From JACDBZ01 sp036262075 (GTDB lineage Bacteria; Chloroflexota; Limnocylindria; QHBO01), in NCBI GenBank assembly GCA_036262075.1, contig DATAJO010000034.1, positions 124,001 through 188,000 on the forward strand: a DNA stretch of 64,000 nucleotides, read 5' to 3'. Positions 50,966 through 59,328 of this stretch are shown one piece after another (position 1 is the stretch's first letter; every line of letters starts with the position of its first letter). The translations under genes and the position numbers were made by a program. The notes beneath the pieces were generated by a model that had not been told where the DNA came from, did not search any database, and saw only the letters and a list, made by a program, of their open reading frames with translations.

Positions 50966-51615
50966 GCGTGGGCTCCGTGACTGCTGGTTCGGATGACGAG
51001 GAGGAGGCCGTCGGCCAACGACACCGATGCAGGCAGTGCCACGACCTCGTTCGAGAGGCCCCGCGAGCGGCCGACCCGGAGCGTCGCGTCCGTCAACGGC
51101 CAGCGCAGGCCGTCGGTCGTGACGCCGCCCGCGTCGCCGCCGAGGGGAAGGAGCGTGACGAGGTCGCCGGCCTCGGCCTGGAGGTCGAGCGGCGCTCCCG
51201 GGCGCAGGACCCGGACCGTCGTCCCGCCGCGCACCGCGGTGACCGGGACATCGGCGAGGTCCGGATCGGCGAGGAGCAGGAGGTTCGCCAGCTCGTGGTC
51301 GAGCCGATTCCCGGCGAGCGCCCCGACGAGCACGATCTCGGTCGCGCCGCGCGACCGCGCGGCGAGGAGGGCGAGCTCGGTGTCCGAGGCCTCCTTGTCG
51401 GTCGGATGGCGCTCGACCTCGGTCCCGGCCCCGGCGAGGCGCTCGACGAGAGACCCGTCGATCGAGTCGAGGTCGCCGACGAGCAGGTCCGGCCGTCGCC
51501 CGAGGCGGTCGAGCCAGGCACCGCCGCCGTCGGCCGCGACGACGAGGTCGGCGCCGTCGAGCCATGCCGCATCGGCGGCCATCGGCTCACCCGACGCCAC
51601 GATCACCACTCTCAC
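50962..51615 (-). CDS. thiN: Thiamine pyrophosphokinase
   Basis: A 217-residue enzyme that makes TPP from thiamine and ATP. Motifs: LVVAADGGGAWLDRLG, LLVGDLDSIDG, HPTDKEASDTELAL and LVGALAGNRLDHELANLLLL, all typical of ThiN. The GTG at 51615 has GAGGAGG about 8 nt upstream. It is first behind the riboswitch, and its product TPP is the riboswitch ligand, giving feedback. Confidence 0.95.
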   Translation of the reverse strand: MRVVIVASGEPMAADAAWLDGADLVVAADGGGAWLDRLGRRPDLLVGDLDSIDGSLVERLAGAGTEVERHPTDKEASDTELALLAARSRGATEIVLVGALAGNRLDHELANLLLLADPDLADVPVTAVRGGTTVRVLRPGAPLDLQAEAGDLVTLLPLGGDAGGVTTDGLRWPLTDATLRVGRSRGLSNEVVALPASVSLADGLLLVIRTSSHGAHA

Positions 51616-51669
51616 GTGCTGCCTCCTCGTGAGCTGCGCTCGACCCTGGAACGACAGCGGCGCCCTCCG

Positions 51670-51684
51670 GGGCCCGAGGGGCCC
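51670..51684 (-). promoter_or_regulatory. Hairpin between TPP aptamer and thiN, possible expression platform
   Basis: Two copies of GGGCCC (51670-51675 and 51679-51684) can pair as a 6-bp hairpin with a three-base loop, about 30 nt below the aptamer and 55 nt before the start codon. No U tract follows. It could be a terminator-like element of the switch. Confidence 0.4.
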
Positions 51685-51710
51685 GTGGAGCGCGCCGTGG
51701 CACGAGTGGC

Positions 51711-51806
51711 TGCGACTTCCTTCGCCGGCATGACCCGGATCAGGTTCGAGGGTCTGCGGCTCCGCCCGATGCGGACCGCACTCTCAGCGCACCAGCGCTC
51801 CCCTGT
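51711..51806 (-). ncRNA. TPP riboswitch (THI element)
   Basis: On the minus strand the conserved aptamer parts occur in order: CAGGGG (51805-51800), CTGAGAGTG (from 51787), ACCC, and GAACCTGATCCGGGTCATGCC (51747-51727; read as GAACCTGATC at 51747-51738 then CGGGT, ATGCCGGCGAAGG). These form P1-P5 of the TPP switch. It is about 95 nt upstream of thiN and should lower thiN-ykoEDC expression when TPP is high. Confidence 0.96.
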
Positions 51807-51843
51807 CGTTGGATGGGTTGTCCGTCGAGCCTAGCACGCCCCG

Positions 51844-51849
51844 TATGAT
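51844..51849 (+). promoter_or_regulatory. -10 element of the YbaK-like gene, leaderless geometry
   Basis: TATGAT followed by 6 nt and the ATG at 51856. No ribosome site is present, so a leaderless mRNA is the simplest reading. Confidence 0.6.
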
Positions 51850-51855
51850 CGGTCG

Positions 51856-52329
51856 ATGCACCCCAACGTCGACCGCGTGACCGCGGCTGCCACCCGGGCG
51901 GGCCTGACGATCGAGGTCCGCCACTATCCCGAGGGCGCCCGAACCGCCGCCGATGCCGCCGCCGCCATCGGCTGCGACGTCGCCCAGATCGTGAAATCGC
52001 TCGTCTTCATGGCCGACGAGGCACCGATCCTCGCCCTCGTCTCGGGCGCCAACCTGGCCGACACCGATGCGCTGGCCCGCGAGCTCGGCGCGCACGAGGT
52101 CCGGCGCGCCACCGGCAAGGAGGCGCGCGAGGCGACGTCGTACGCCATCGGCGGCGTTCCGCCGTTCGGCCATCCGGAGCAGCTGGCGGTAGTCATCGAC
52201 CGTGACCTGACGAGCTACGACGTCGTGTGGGCCGCCGCCGGGTTGCCGGACGCCTGCTTCCCGATCGCGCCCGACGACCTCGTGCGCGTCACCGGCGGCC
52301 GGGTCGCGGACATCGGCGTGGCCGGCTGA
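51856..52329 (+). CDS. YbaK/ProX-type aminoacyl-tRNA deacylase
   Basis: A 157-residue editing-domain protein. The conserved lysine is in AQIVKSLVFMAD, the GxxPP loop in AIGGVPPFGHP, and the middle RRATGKEAREATSYAIGG is typical. Such free-standing domains hydrolyse mischarged Cys- or Ala-tRNA(Pro). Divergent from the thiamine operon. Followed 9 bp later by the GIDE-like gene. Confidence 0.93.
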   Translation: MHPNVDRVTAAATRAGLTIEVRHYPEGARTAADAAAAIGCDVAQIVKSLVFMADEAPILALVSGANLADTDALARELGAHEVRRATGKEAREATSYAIGGVPPFGHPEQLAVVIDRDLTSYDVVWAAAGLPDACFPIAPDDLVRVTGGRVADIGVAG

Positions 52330-52338
52330 CCCGCGTCC

Positions 52339-53085
52339 ATGCCGCCCGGAATCGCCTTCGCGCTCCTCGTCCTCGTCGGCCTCGTCGTCGCCGCCGCGTC
52401 GTACGTCGCCATCCGCGCCTCGGGTGGCAGCCCGGGACGCGGGCGCCGGCTGGCCGGGCCGCCGGAGGTCCGCGTCGGCGAGCTGCTGGAGGCCGATGCG
52501 CTGCCGTTGCGCGCCGTCCGGGTCACGGGGCGCATCCGCTGCCGCGAGCCGCTCGAGCTCGGCGACGGTGAGCGGCTCGTCGCCTTCCATCGCGACGTCG
52601 AGGTCCATGCCGGCGGCCGCTGGCGGAGCGTGGAGCGCATGCGCGAGACGCGCTCGTTCGACCTGTGGGACCACGACGGCTCGATCCCGATCGACCCGGC
52701 CGAGGCCGCCGAGCCGCTCGTCACGATCCCCGGCGTGTGGCGTGGCGGCGTCGCGGAGCTCGAGGAGCCGCACGCCTCGGCCGCCGCGGCCATCGCGGCG
52801 CGCCACGGCACGCCGCGCGGTGCCCGCGCCATCACGCGGACGATCAACGTCACCGATCGGCTCTTCGTCGTCGGCATCCCGCGCCGCGACGAGGACGGCC
52901 GCGTGCGCCTCGACCCGCCACCGGGCGGCTACCTGGTCACGAACCTCGCCCTGCCCGACGCGATGCGGACGCTGGGCGGCCGCCGGCCGCGGCTGGCGGC
53001 GGCGGGGGTCATCGGCCTCGGGATGGCCACCGCCCTCGTGGTCGTCGGGGGCATCGGCGCCTTCCTCTCCGCCTTCCTTCGCTAG
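52339..53085 (+). CDS. GIDE/BAM-like membrane protein
   Basis: A 248-residue protein with a helix at each end (about 4-26 and 218-245). The body resembles the BAM/GIDE domain of MULAN-type proteins: AVRVTGRIRCREPLELGDGE, VERMRETRSFDLWDHDGSIPIDP and TITRTINVTDRLFVVGIPRRDEDGRV (in ITRTINVTDRLFVVG). No RING finger is present, as in other bacterial members. Function is unknown. ATG 52339 is 9 bp after the deacylase stop. Confidence 0.65.
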   Translation: MPPGIAFALLVLVGLVVAAASYVAIRASGGSPGRGRRLAGPPEVRVGELLEADALPLRAVRVTGRIRCREPLELGDGERLVAFHRDVEVHAGGRWRSVERMRETRSFDLWDHDGSIPIDPAEAAEPLVTIPGVWRGGVAELEEPHASAAAAIAARHGTPRGARAITRTINVTDRLFVVGIPRRDEDGRVRLDPPPGGYLVTNLALPDAMRTLGGRRPRLAAAGVIGLGMATALVVVGGIGAFLSAFLR

Positions 53086-53177
53086 CCGGAACGCCGGCGC
53101 GAACAGCCGAGGACAAGCCGCCGGTCGGATGGGCCGACCCGGACCATCGGGCCATCGTTGGCCGATCCCACCATTTC

Positions 53178-53183
53178 TACCAT
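53178..53183 (+). promoter_or_regulatory. -10 element upstream of the diguanylate cyclase gene
   Basis: TACCAT, about 74 bp before the chosen ATG. It is the best -10 in the 171-bp gap; -35 is unclear. Confidence 0.35.
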
Positions 53184-53256
53184 CGGCTGCACGGGACCTA
53201 CCGGAAGCTCCATTTCGCTCCAGATGGATCCGGGGGAGCCCGCGAAAGGACGATCG

Positions 53257-56200
53257 ATGCCTCGTGGGGACGCCGATGGCGGCCTGCTGAGCGTCGCCCA
53301 GGCGGCGGCGCTGCTCGGCGTGCACCCGAACACGATCCGCCAGTGGACCGATGCCGGCCGGCTGACCGCGTACCGCATCAACCCCCGCGGCGACCGCCGC
53401 TTCCGCCGCTCCGACGTCGAGCACCTGCTGGTCGAGACCTCGACCGGCGCCCACGCCGCCTCCGACGTCGAGGCCCGCATCCGGGGCGGCGAGCTCCGCA
53501 TCTTCGGCCGCATCGCCTCGGGCCTGTCGACGACGCCCGCGCCGATGGCCGTGGCCCGCGTCATCGTCGAGGCCGTGCGCACCGAGCTCGACGCCGAGCG
53601 AGTCGCCGTCTACCGCCTCGAGGACGAGGTCCTGAAGCTCGCCGCCCACGCCGGATGGACCGAGCCGCCGCCCGCCGAGCGCGAGCCCGGCACGGTCGCC
53701 GATGCCGGACCCGACCTCGAGATCGAGCTCGTCACCCGCCGCGGCCAGGCGGGGCTCCTCGTCGTCGACCGCGACTGCCTGGTCGATCGGTCGCCGGAGA
53801 TGCTCGCCTCGCTGCGGGCCGCGTGCGCCACGGCGCTCGCCGGGGCGCGCCTGCTCGAGCACGCCCGACGCCAGCTGGCCCGCACCCGCGCGCTCGGCCA
53901 GGTGACGAAGGAGCTCGTCGGCGACCTCGACCTCGATCGCGTCCTGGCCGACATCATCGAGCGCACCCGGACGCTGTTCGGCGCCGACCGTGCCGGGCTG
54001 TGGCTGTTCGACGAGAGCCCGCACCCGGTCCCGCTCGTGACCCGCAGCCTGAGCGAGGCGTTCCTGGCCGCCACCCGGGCACTCACCCCCGACACCGACA
54101 CGATCGGCCTCCGGGCGCAGCGGGCGGCCCGGGCGACCTGGGCGCGACGGGCGGACACGGACCCGTCGATCGGCGCGATGCGCGAGGCGTACCAGCGCGA
54201 GGGCATTCGCACCGTGGCCATCGTGCCGCTCCTCCAGGGCGGGCGCGCCATCGGCGTCCTCGCGCTCTACCACGACAGCGACCGCAGCTGGCCGGCCGAG
54301 GAGCTCGAGCTGGCGCAGGCGTTCGCCGACCAGGCGGCCGTCGCCCTGCGCAACGCCCGCCTGTACCGATCGGTATCCGATGCGGCGGCCCGCATGCGCT
54401 CGATCCAGGAGCTGTCGACGCGGCTGAATCGGCTCACCGACGTGCGGGCCATCGCCGAGGCCATCGTCAGCGAGGCGCGCACGCTGGCCGACTACCACGA
54501 CATCCGGATCTACCGCGTCCACCACGACCGCGGCGAGCGGGGCATCTGCGAGCCGATCGCCTTCACCCGCGAGATGATCGACGCCCACGCCGAGGACCCG
54601 GCCGCGCTGCTGCGGGTCGAGGTCGGCGAGGGCTTCACCGGCTGGGTCGCCGAGCACGGCGAGCCGCTGCTCATCAACAACGCCCTCGACGACCCGCGTG
54701 GCGAGACGATCGAGGGCACCGACGACGTGCCCGAGTCGATGCTCGTGGTGCCGATGCTGTACGAGGGCCAGACCGTCGGCGTCATCGTCCTCAGCCAGCT
54801 CGGCTTCGACCGGTTCACCGAGAGCGACCTCCAGACGATGACGATCTTCGCCGGCTACGCCGCCCAGGCCATGGCGAACGCCGCCACGTACGAGCAGCTC
54901 GTGACGCAGTCGACCGAGCTCGCCCGCCGCGCCGACTCGCAGCGCCGGCTGCTGGAGGTCAGCGAGCGGCTCGTCTCGACCCTCGACCCGCACGACGTGC
55001 TCGAGACGATCGCCGACGGCCTCCGCGACGTCGTGAGCTACGACAACCTGTCGATCTACCGCGCCGACTACCAGCAGCGCCTCATGGTCCCCGTCCTGAC
55101 CCGCGAGTCGCACGCGGAGGAGGTGAGCCGCTACCTCATCCCGTTCGGGCGCGGCCTCATGGGCTGGGCCGTCGAGCACGGCCAGCCGATCCTGGCCAAC
55201 GACGCCCTCGCCGATCCCCGCGCCCTCCAGATCCCGGGCACGCCCGCCGATCCCGAGGCGGTCGTCGTCGTGCCGCTCATCGCCGACGGCGAGGTCCTCG
55301 GCTCGCTCAACGTCTCGCGCGTCGGCGGACCGGAGGTCGCCTTCAGCACGAGCGACTTCGAGCTCATCCAGCTCTTCGCCGCCCAGGCCGGCATCGCGCT
55401 CCGCAACGCCGACACCCACCACGCCGTGAGCCTCCGCGCCGAGACCGATGCGCTCACCGGCCTCGCCAACCACGGCGCCTTCCAGCGCGACCTGGCCGAG
55501 ATGATCGGCGCGCTGCCGGCCGGCCACCGCGGCCCGGACGGCCGGCTCGCGCTCCTCATGTGCGACCTCGACAACTTCAAGGCCTACAACGACCGATACG
55601 GGCATCCCGCCGGCGACGCGCTGCTCCACCGCATCGCGACCACGATCTACGGCGCGGCGCGCAGCGACGACCGGGTCTTCCGCTACGGCGGCGACGAGTT
55701 CGCGGTCATCCTGCCGCGCGCGACCGTGGCCGGCGCCGCCCGGGCCGCGAACCGGCTGCGCGCCGCGGTGGCGGCCCTGACCGAGGACGACCCGTCGCCG
55801 GTCACGATCACGGTCGGCGTGGCCGGCATGCCGGCCGACGCCCACGACCGCGCCGGGCTGATCGCCATCGCCGACGCGGCGCTGTACTACGGCAAGCGCG
55901 CCGGCGAGGACCGCGTCGTGCGCAGCGACCAGCTGCCGCCGGACGTCGGCGAGCTGCGCGGCACGCTCGAGGAGCTCGCGGCCGCGGCGGTGCGCGACGA
56001 GGACGACGGCCGGGCGGTCGGCCAGCTCGTCGAGCGGGCGTCGATGCTCGCGGCCGGCGCCGGCGATCCCGACGCCCTCCATGACGCGCTGCTCGTCGTG
56101 TCGCGCTCGATCGCGACGGCCGACGGCGCCGATGGCGGCCATCTCGACCGGGTCGTGCGCCTGGCCGGGGCGATCTCGACCGAGCTCGGCCTTCCGGCCG

Positions 56201-56607
56201 CCGATCGGCACGCCATCGAGCTCGCCGCGCGACTGCACGCCCTCGACGAGCCGAGCGTCGCCGAGCTGCACGAGATCCCGGCGCTCGCCGACGTCTGCGA
56301 GCTCGTCATCGGCCAGGCCCGCCTGCGCACCGACGGCCTGCGGCGCCGGCGACGCCTGTCCCGGGCGCGCGGCCGCGCCGGGTCCCACGTCATCGCCGTG
56401 GCGCGCGCCTACGACGCCGCGGTCACGGCCGCCGGCGAGCGGCGCCTCGGGCGCCGCGAGGCGCTCGAGAAGCTGCGCACCGACCCCGCCACGTACCGCC
56501 AGGACGTGCTCGATGCGCTCGGCCGCGTGGTCGGCGCCGCGGGCGATGCGGGACGGCGGCGGCGCGCCGAGGACGCGATGCGGGAGGAGGCGCGAGGAGC
56601 GGCCTGA
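53257..56607 (+). CDS. Diguanylate cyclase with MerR/excisionase-type HTH, four GAF domains and a degenerate HD-GYP tail
   Basis: A 1116-residue soluble protein. Residues 8-60 form a MerR/SinI-like HTH (LLSVAQAAALLGVHPNTIRQWTDAGRLTAYR, then RRFRRSDVEHLL). GAF domains follow at about 80-200, 220-370, 385-545 and 565-720. A full GGDEF domain (about 728-890) has DALTGLANHGAFQ, CDLDNFKAYNDRYGH and RYGGDEF (809-815), so it should make c-di-GMP. Residues 945-1090 align with HD-GYP (HLDRVVRLAGAI, VIAVARAYDAAV) but the HD pair and GYP are lost. AGGA lies 7 nt before the ATG. Signal sensing by GAFs, DNA binding and c-di-GMP output in one chain is inferred. Confidence 0.88.
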   Translation: MPRGDADGGLLSVAQAAALLGVHPNTIRQWTDAGRLTAYRINPRGDRRFRRSDVEHLLVETSTGAHAASDVEARIRGGELRIFGRIASGLSTTPAPMAVARVIVEAVRTELDAERVAVYRLEDEVLKLAAHAGWTEPPPAEREPGTVADAGPDLEIELVTRRGQAGLLVVDRDCLVDRSPEMLASLRAACATALAGARLLEHARRQLARTRALGQVTKELVGDLDLDRVLADIIERTRTLFGADRAGLWLFDESPHPVPLVTRSLSEAFLAATRALTPDTDTIGLRAQRAARATWARRADTDPSIGAMREAYQREGIRTVAIVPLLQGGRAIGVLALYHDSDRSWPAEELELAQAFADQAAVALRNARLYRSVSDAAARMRSIQELSTRLNRLTDVRAIAEAIVSEARTLADYHDIRIYRVHHDRGERGICEPIAFTREMIDAHAEDPAALLRVEVGEGFTGWVAEHGEPLLINNALDDPRGETIEGTDDVPESMLVVPMLYEGQTVGVIVLSQLGFDRFTESDLQTMTIFAGYAAQAMANAATYEQLVTQSTELARRADSQRRLLEVSERLVSTLDPHDVLETIADGLRDVVSYDNLSIYRADYQQRLMVPVLTRESHAEEVSRYLIPFGRGLMGWAVEHGQPILANDALADPRALQIPGTPADPEAVVVVPLIADGEVLGSLNVSRVGGPEVAFSTSDFELIQLFAAQAGIALRNADTHHAVSLRAETDALTGLANHGAFQRDLAEMIGALPAGHRGPDGRLALLMCDLDNFKAYNDRYGHPAGDALLHRIATTIYGAARSDDRVFRYGGDEFAVILPRATVAGAARAANRLRAAVAALTEDDPSPVTITVGVAGMPADAHDRAGLIAIADAALYYGKRAGEDRVVRSDQLPPDVGELRGTLEELAAAAVRDEDDGRAVGQLVERASMLAAGAGDPDALHDALLVVSRSIATADGADGGHLDRVVRLAGAISTELGLPAADRHAIELAARLHALDEPSVAELHEIPALADVCELVIGQARLRTDGLRRRRRLSRARGRAGSHVIAVARAYDAAVTAAGERRLGRREALEKLRTDPATYRQDVLDALGRVVGAAGDAGRRRRAEDAMREEARGAA

Positions 56608-56609
56608 GG

Positions 56610-56615
56610 TATCAT
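56610..56615 (+). promoter_or_regulatory. -10 element of the 56.6-kb lipoprotein gene
   Basis: TATCAT, 9 nt before the GTG at 56625. A very short leader of 2-3 nt or none is expected. Confidence 0.5.
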
Positions 56616-56624
56616 GCCGCGGCC

Positions 56625-57383
56625 GTGACGACCCTTCGCCTCGCTTCGCTGCGCCCGGCTGCCTCCGGGATCCTGGCGCTCGCGGTGAGCATGACCGCCG
56701 CCGCCTGCGGCACGAGCACGACGTCCCCCACGCCGCAGCCCACCGCGGCCGCCCCGAGCGAGGCGGCGACGCCGACGCCCGAGGTCACGCCGGTCCCCAC
56801 CCCGTCTCCGGAGCCGACGCCGCGCTACACGAACGAGCCGGACGCCGAGCTCACCGGGCTCATCCCGACCGAGGTGAACGGCGTCCCCGTCGTCGTGCCG
56901 GACACCGAGGAGTTCGCGCTCACGCCGGGCGACGTGGGCCTGGCCTACGGCGAGATCGGCGACCGGTTCTCGTCGCTCGTCGTCGCCTACGTCGAGCAGC
57001 CGCGGACGTCGCTGTACGCGATGCGCGTCGACGGCGAGCCTGTCACGACCGAGGACCTCGAGCCGCACCTCGCCACGGCCGGCCGCTACGTCGGCATCGC
57101 CGGCCTCGACCCCGAGCCGTGGGAGCGCGCCAGCGTCGGCGGTCATGTCGTCTGGGTCCGCCCCGAGGACAACGCCACCGCGCTCGGCACGATGATCTAC
57201 ACCTGGTCGAGCGGCGAGTTCGTGTTCCTCCTCATCGGCGTCGACGACACGGTGAACCGCGCGATCATCGAGGCGCTGCCCGGCGAGGCGGCCCCGACCC
57301 CGACGCCCGTGCCGTCGGCCAGCGCCCGCGCCAGCACCAGCGGGGATGCGAGCGCCGCCCCATCGGGGAGCGCCGCGCCGTAG
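56625..57383 (+). CDS. Lipoprotein of unknown function
   Basis: A 252-residue predicted lipoprotein: signal peptide ending TAAAC, a Thr/Pro-rich linker (PTPEVTPVPTPSPEPTP), a folded middle (about 70-215, including LTGLIPTEVNGVPVVVPDTEEF and VVWVRPEDNATALGTMIYTWSSGEFVFLLIG in parts), and an Ala/Ser/Pro tail. I recognise no family. It has its own -10 and stands between two regulators without obvious partners. Confidence 0.75.
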   Translation: MTTLRLASLRPAASGILALAVSMTAAACGTSTTSPTPQPTAAAPSEAATPTPEVTPVPTPSPEPTPRYTNEPDAELTGLIPTEVNGVPVVVPDTEEFALTPGDVGLAYGEIGDRFSSLVVAYVEQPRTSLYAMRVDGEPVTTEDLEPHLATAGRYVGIAGLDPEPWERASVGGHVVWVRPEDNATALGTMIYTWSSGEFVFLLIGVDDTVNRAIIEALPGEAAPTPTPVPSASARASTSGDASAAPSGSAAP

Positions 57384-57402
57384 GGCCCGCGCCGGCCACG
57401 GC

Positions 57403-57408
57403 TATCAT
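57403..57408 (+). promoter_or_regulatory. -10 element of the sulfurtransferase gene, leaderless geometry
   Basis: TATCAT followed by 7 nt and the GTG at 57416, supporting both that start codon and a leaderless mRNA. Confidence 0.55.
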
Positions 57409-57415
57409 CGGCTCC

Positions 57416-58264
57416 GTGCTGCGACTGCCCGCTCCGGTCGTCGGCGTCGACTGGCTCCGTGAGCACCTCGATCACCCGTCGCTCCGCGTCGTCGACGCCC
57501 GCTGGTCCCTCGCCGGTCCGGCGGGCCGCGAGCTGTACGCCGCCGGCCACCTGCCGGGCGCGACCTTCGTCGACGCCGATACCGAGCTCTCGTCGCCGGG
57601 CGAGGGTCCCGGTCGCCATCCGGTGCCGAGCGCCGAGAAGCTGGCGCGCGTCCTGGGCTCGCGCGGCATCGGCGACGAGCACGCCGTGGTGGCCTACGAC
57701 GACGCCGGCGGCAGCATCGCCGCCCGGCTGTGGTGGCTCTACCGCCATTACGGCAGGTCCGGGAAGGCCGCCGTCCTCGACGGCGGCATCGGCGCCTGGA
57801 CGCAGGCCGGGCTGCCGCTGACGACCGAGGTGCCCGACCACCCGCCGGCGGTCTGGACCGCGGGCGAGCCACGCGACGACGTCGTCGGCACCCACGAGGT
57901 GCTCGGCATGCTCGGCGGCGAGCCGGTGCTGCTCGACGCCCGTGCCGGCGAGCGCTACCGCGGCGAGACGGAGCCCGTCGATCCGCGGGCCGGCCACATC
58001 CCGGGCGCCCTCAGCGCGCCGTGGTCCGACAACCTCGGTGCGGACGGCCGCTTCCTGGCCGCCGAGGCCCTGCGCGAGCGGTACGCGGCCCTCGGCGCCG
58101 GCGCGCGGCCGGTCGTCGCCTACTGCGGCTCGTCGCTGACGGCCACCCATGACCTCCTGGCCCTGGAGCTCGCCGGCGTGGACGGCGCACGGCTGTACGA
58201 GGGCTCGTGGAGCCACTGGTCATCCGATCCCGAGCGGCCGATCGCCACCGGGCCGAACCCATGA
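57416..58264 (+). CDS. sseA: Two-domain thiosulfate/3-mercaptopyruvate sulfurtransferase
   Basis: A 282-residue tandem rhodanese. The inactive N domain has LRVVDARW and GHLPGATFVD, the linker DGGIGAWTQAGLPL, and the active C domain VLLDARAGERYRGETEPVDPRAGHIPGA. The persulfide-forming Cys237 is in YCGSSLTA. It moves sulfane sulfur to thiols or cyanide. The loop CGSSLTA is closer to mercaptopyruvate-type CG-S-G-V-T-A than to classical rhodanese. Its stop overlaps the WYL regulator start (ATGA). Confidence 0.93.
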   Translation: MLRLPAPVVGVDWLREHLDHPSLRVVDARWSLAGPAGRELYAAGHLPGATFVDADTELSSPGEGPGRHPVPSAEKLARVLGSRGIGDEHAVVAYDDAGGSIAARLWWLYRHYGRSGKAAVLDGGIGAWTQAGLPLTTEVPDHPPAVWTAGEPRDDVVGTHEVLGMLGGEPVLLDARAGERYRGETEPVDPRAGHIPGALSAPWSDNLGADGRFLAAEALRERYAALGAGARPVVAYCGSSLTATHDLLALELAGVDGARLYEGSWSHWSSDPERPIATGPNP

Positions 58265-59328
58265 GCGCGGACGACGACCGCGAGCGCGACGAGCGCCTCG
58301 AGGACGACGACTGGGGCGGCTGGGACGAGGCGGGCGCGGTCGACCGCATCGGCCGCAAGCGGGACCGCCTGGCCCGGCTGCTCAACGTCGCCTCGATCCT
58401 GTACTCGAAGGGCGGCACCGAGGCCGGCGTGCCGGTGGCCGAGATCGCGCGCCTGACCGGCATGACGACGCGGACGGTGTACCGCGACATCAACGCCCTC
58501 GACGAGGAGCTGGGGGTGCCGGTGTTCCAGGCCGGCCGCGGGCGGTACGGCATCGACCGCAAGTTCTTCCTGCCGCCGCTGCGCCTCAGCGTGCCCGAGG
58601 CGATCGTGCTGTTCCTCGCGTCCCGCCTCATCGCGCGCTGGTCGGACCAGTACGACGCCGCCGTCGTCAGCGCGTTCACCAAGCTCGCCGATGCGCTGCC
58701 CCAGCCCATCGCCCGCCACGTGGCGGCCACGATGCTCGCCGTCGGCGAGCACGACCCGAACGAGCCGTTCAGCCGCACGTTCTCGGCGGTCGCGCGCGGC
58801 TGGGCCGAGGGCCGTGTGGTCGAGATCGACTACGACCCGGGCACCGCGCCACCGAAGCGGACGCGCGTGCGGCCGTACTTCCTCGAGCCCGATGCGGCGC
58901 TGCGCAGCGTGTACCTCATCGGCTTCGACGAGCCGGCCGAGGCGATGCGCACGTACAAGGTCGAGCGCATCCGGTCGGCGACGCTGACGACCGACCGCTA
59001 CGAGATCCCCGACGACTTCGACCCCGACCGCTGGCTCGCGAACTCGTGGGGCATCTGGTCCTCGGACGGCACGCCCACCGTCCGGATCCGGCTGCGCTTC
59101 GACGCCTCGATCGCGCACCGCGTGCGGGAGGCCGTGTGGCACCGGTCGCAGGAGCTGGTGGAGCTCGAGGGGGGCGGGGTCGAGCTCGCCGTCACCGTGG
59201 CCGGGACGGTCGAGATCCGGCCCTGGATCCTGTCCTGGGGCGACGGGGTCGAGGTCCTCGAGCCGGCGGAGCTGCGCGACGCCATCGCGGCGACCGTGCG
59301 CGCCGCCGCCGCCCGCTATGGCGACTGA
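58261..59328 (+). CDS. WYL-domain transcriptional regulator
   Basis: A 355-residue regulator with an acidic N-terminal extension (about 35 residues: ERDERLEDDDWGGWDE), an HTH_11 winged helix (LARLLNVASILYS, VAEIARLTGMTTRTVYRDINALDEELG), and a WYL domain (about 165-250, including SVYLIGFDEPAEAMRTYKVERI) with a C-terminal WCX extension. WYL domains bind nucleic acid or nucleotides and often sense DNA damage. Start overlaps the sulfurtransferase stop; the end overlaps the CYTH gene by 11 bp. Confidence 0.93.
   Translation: MSADDDRERDERLEDDDWGGWDEAGAVDRIGRKRDRLARLLNVASILYSKGGTEAGVPVAEIARLTGMTTRTVYRDINALDEELGVPVFQAGRGRYGIDRKFFLPPLRLSVPEAIVLFLASRLIARWSDQYDAAVVSAFTKLADALPQPIARHVAATMLAVGEHDPNEPFSRTFSAVARGWAEGRVVEIDYDPGTAPPKRTRVRPYFLEPDAALRSVYLIGFDEPAEAMRTYKVERIRSATLTTDRYEIPDDFDPDRWLANSWGIWSSDGTPTVRIRLRFDASIAHRVREAVWHRSQELVELEGGGVELAVTVAGTVEIRPWILSWGDGVEVLEPAELRDAIAATVRAAAARYGD

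Noticed and set aside
51784..56388. 1534-codon open frame on the minus strand opposite the YbaK, GIDE and diguanylate cyclase genes
   Set aside because: It is antisense to three clear genes, composed mainly of Arg/Gly/Ala/Asp with no domain, and would cross the TPP riboswitch region.
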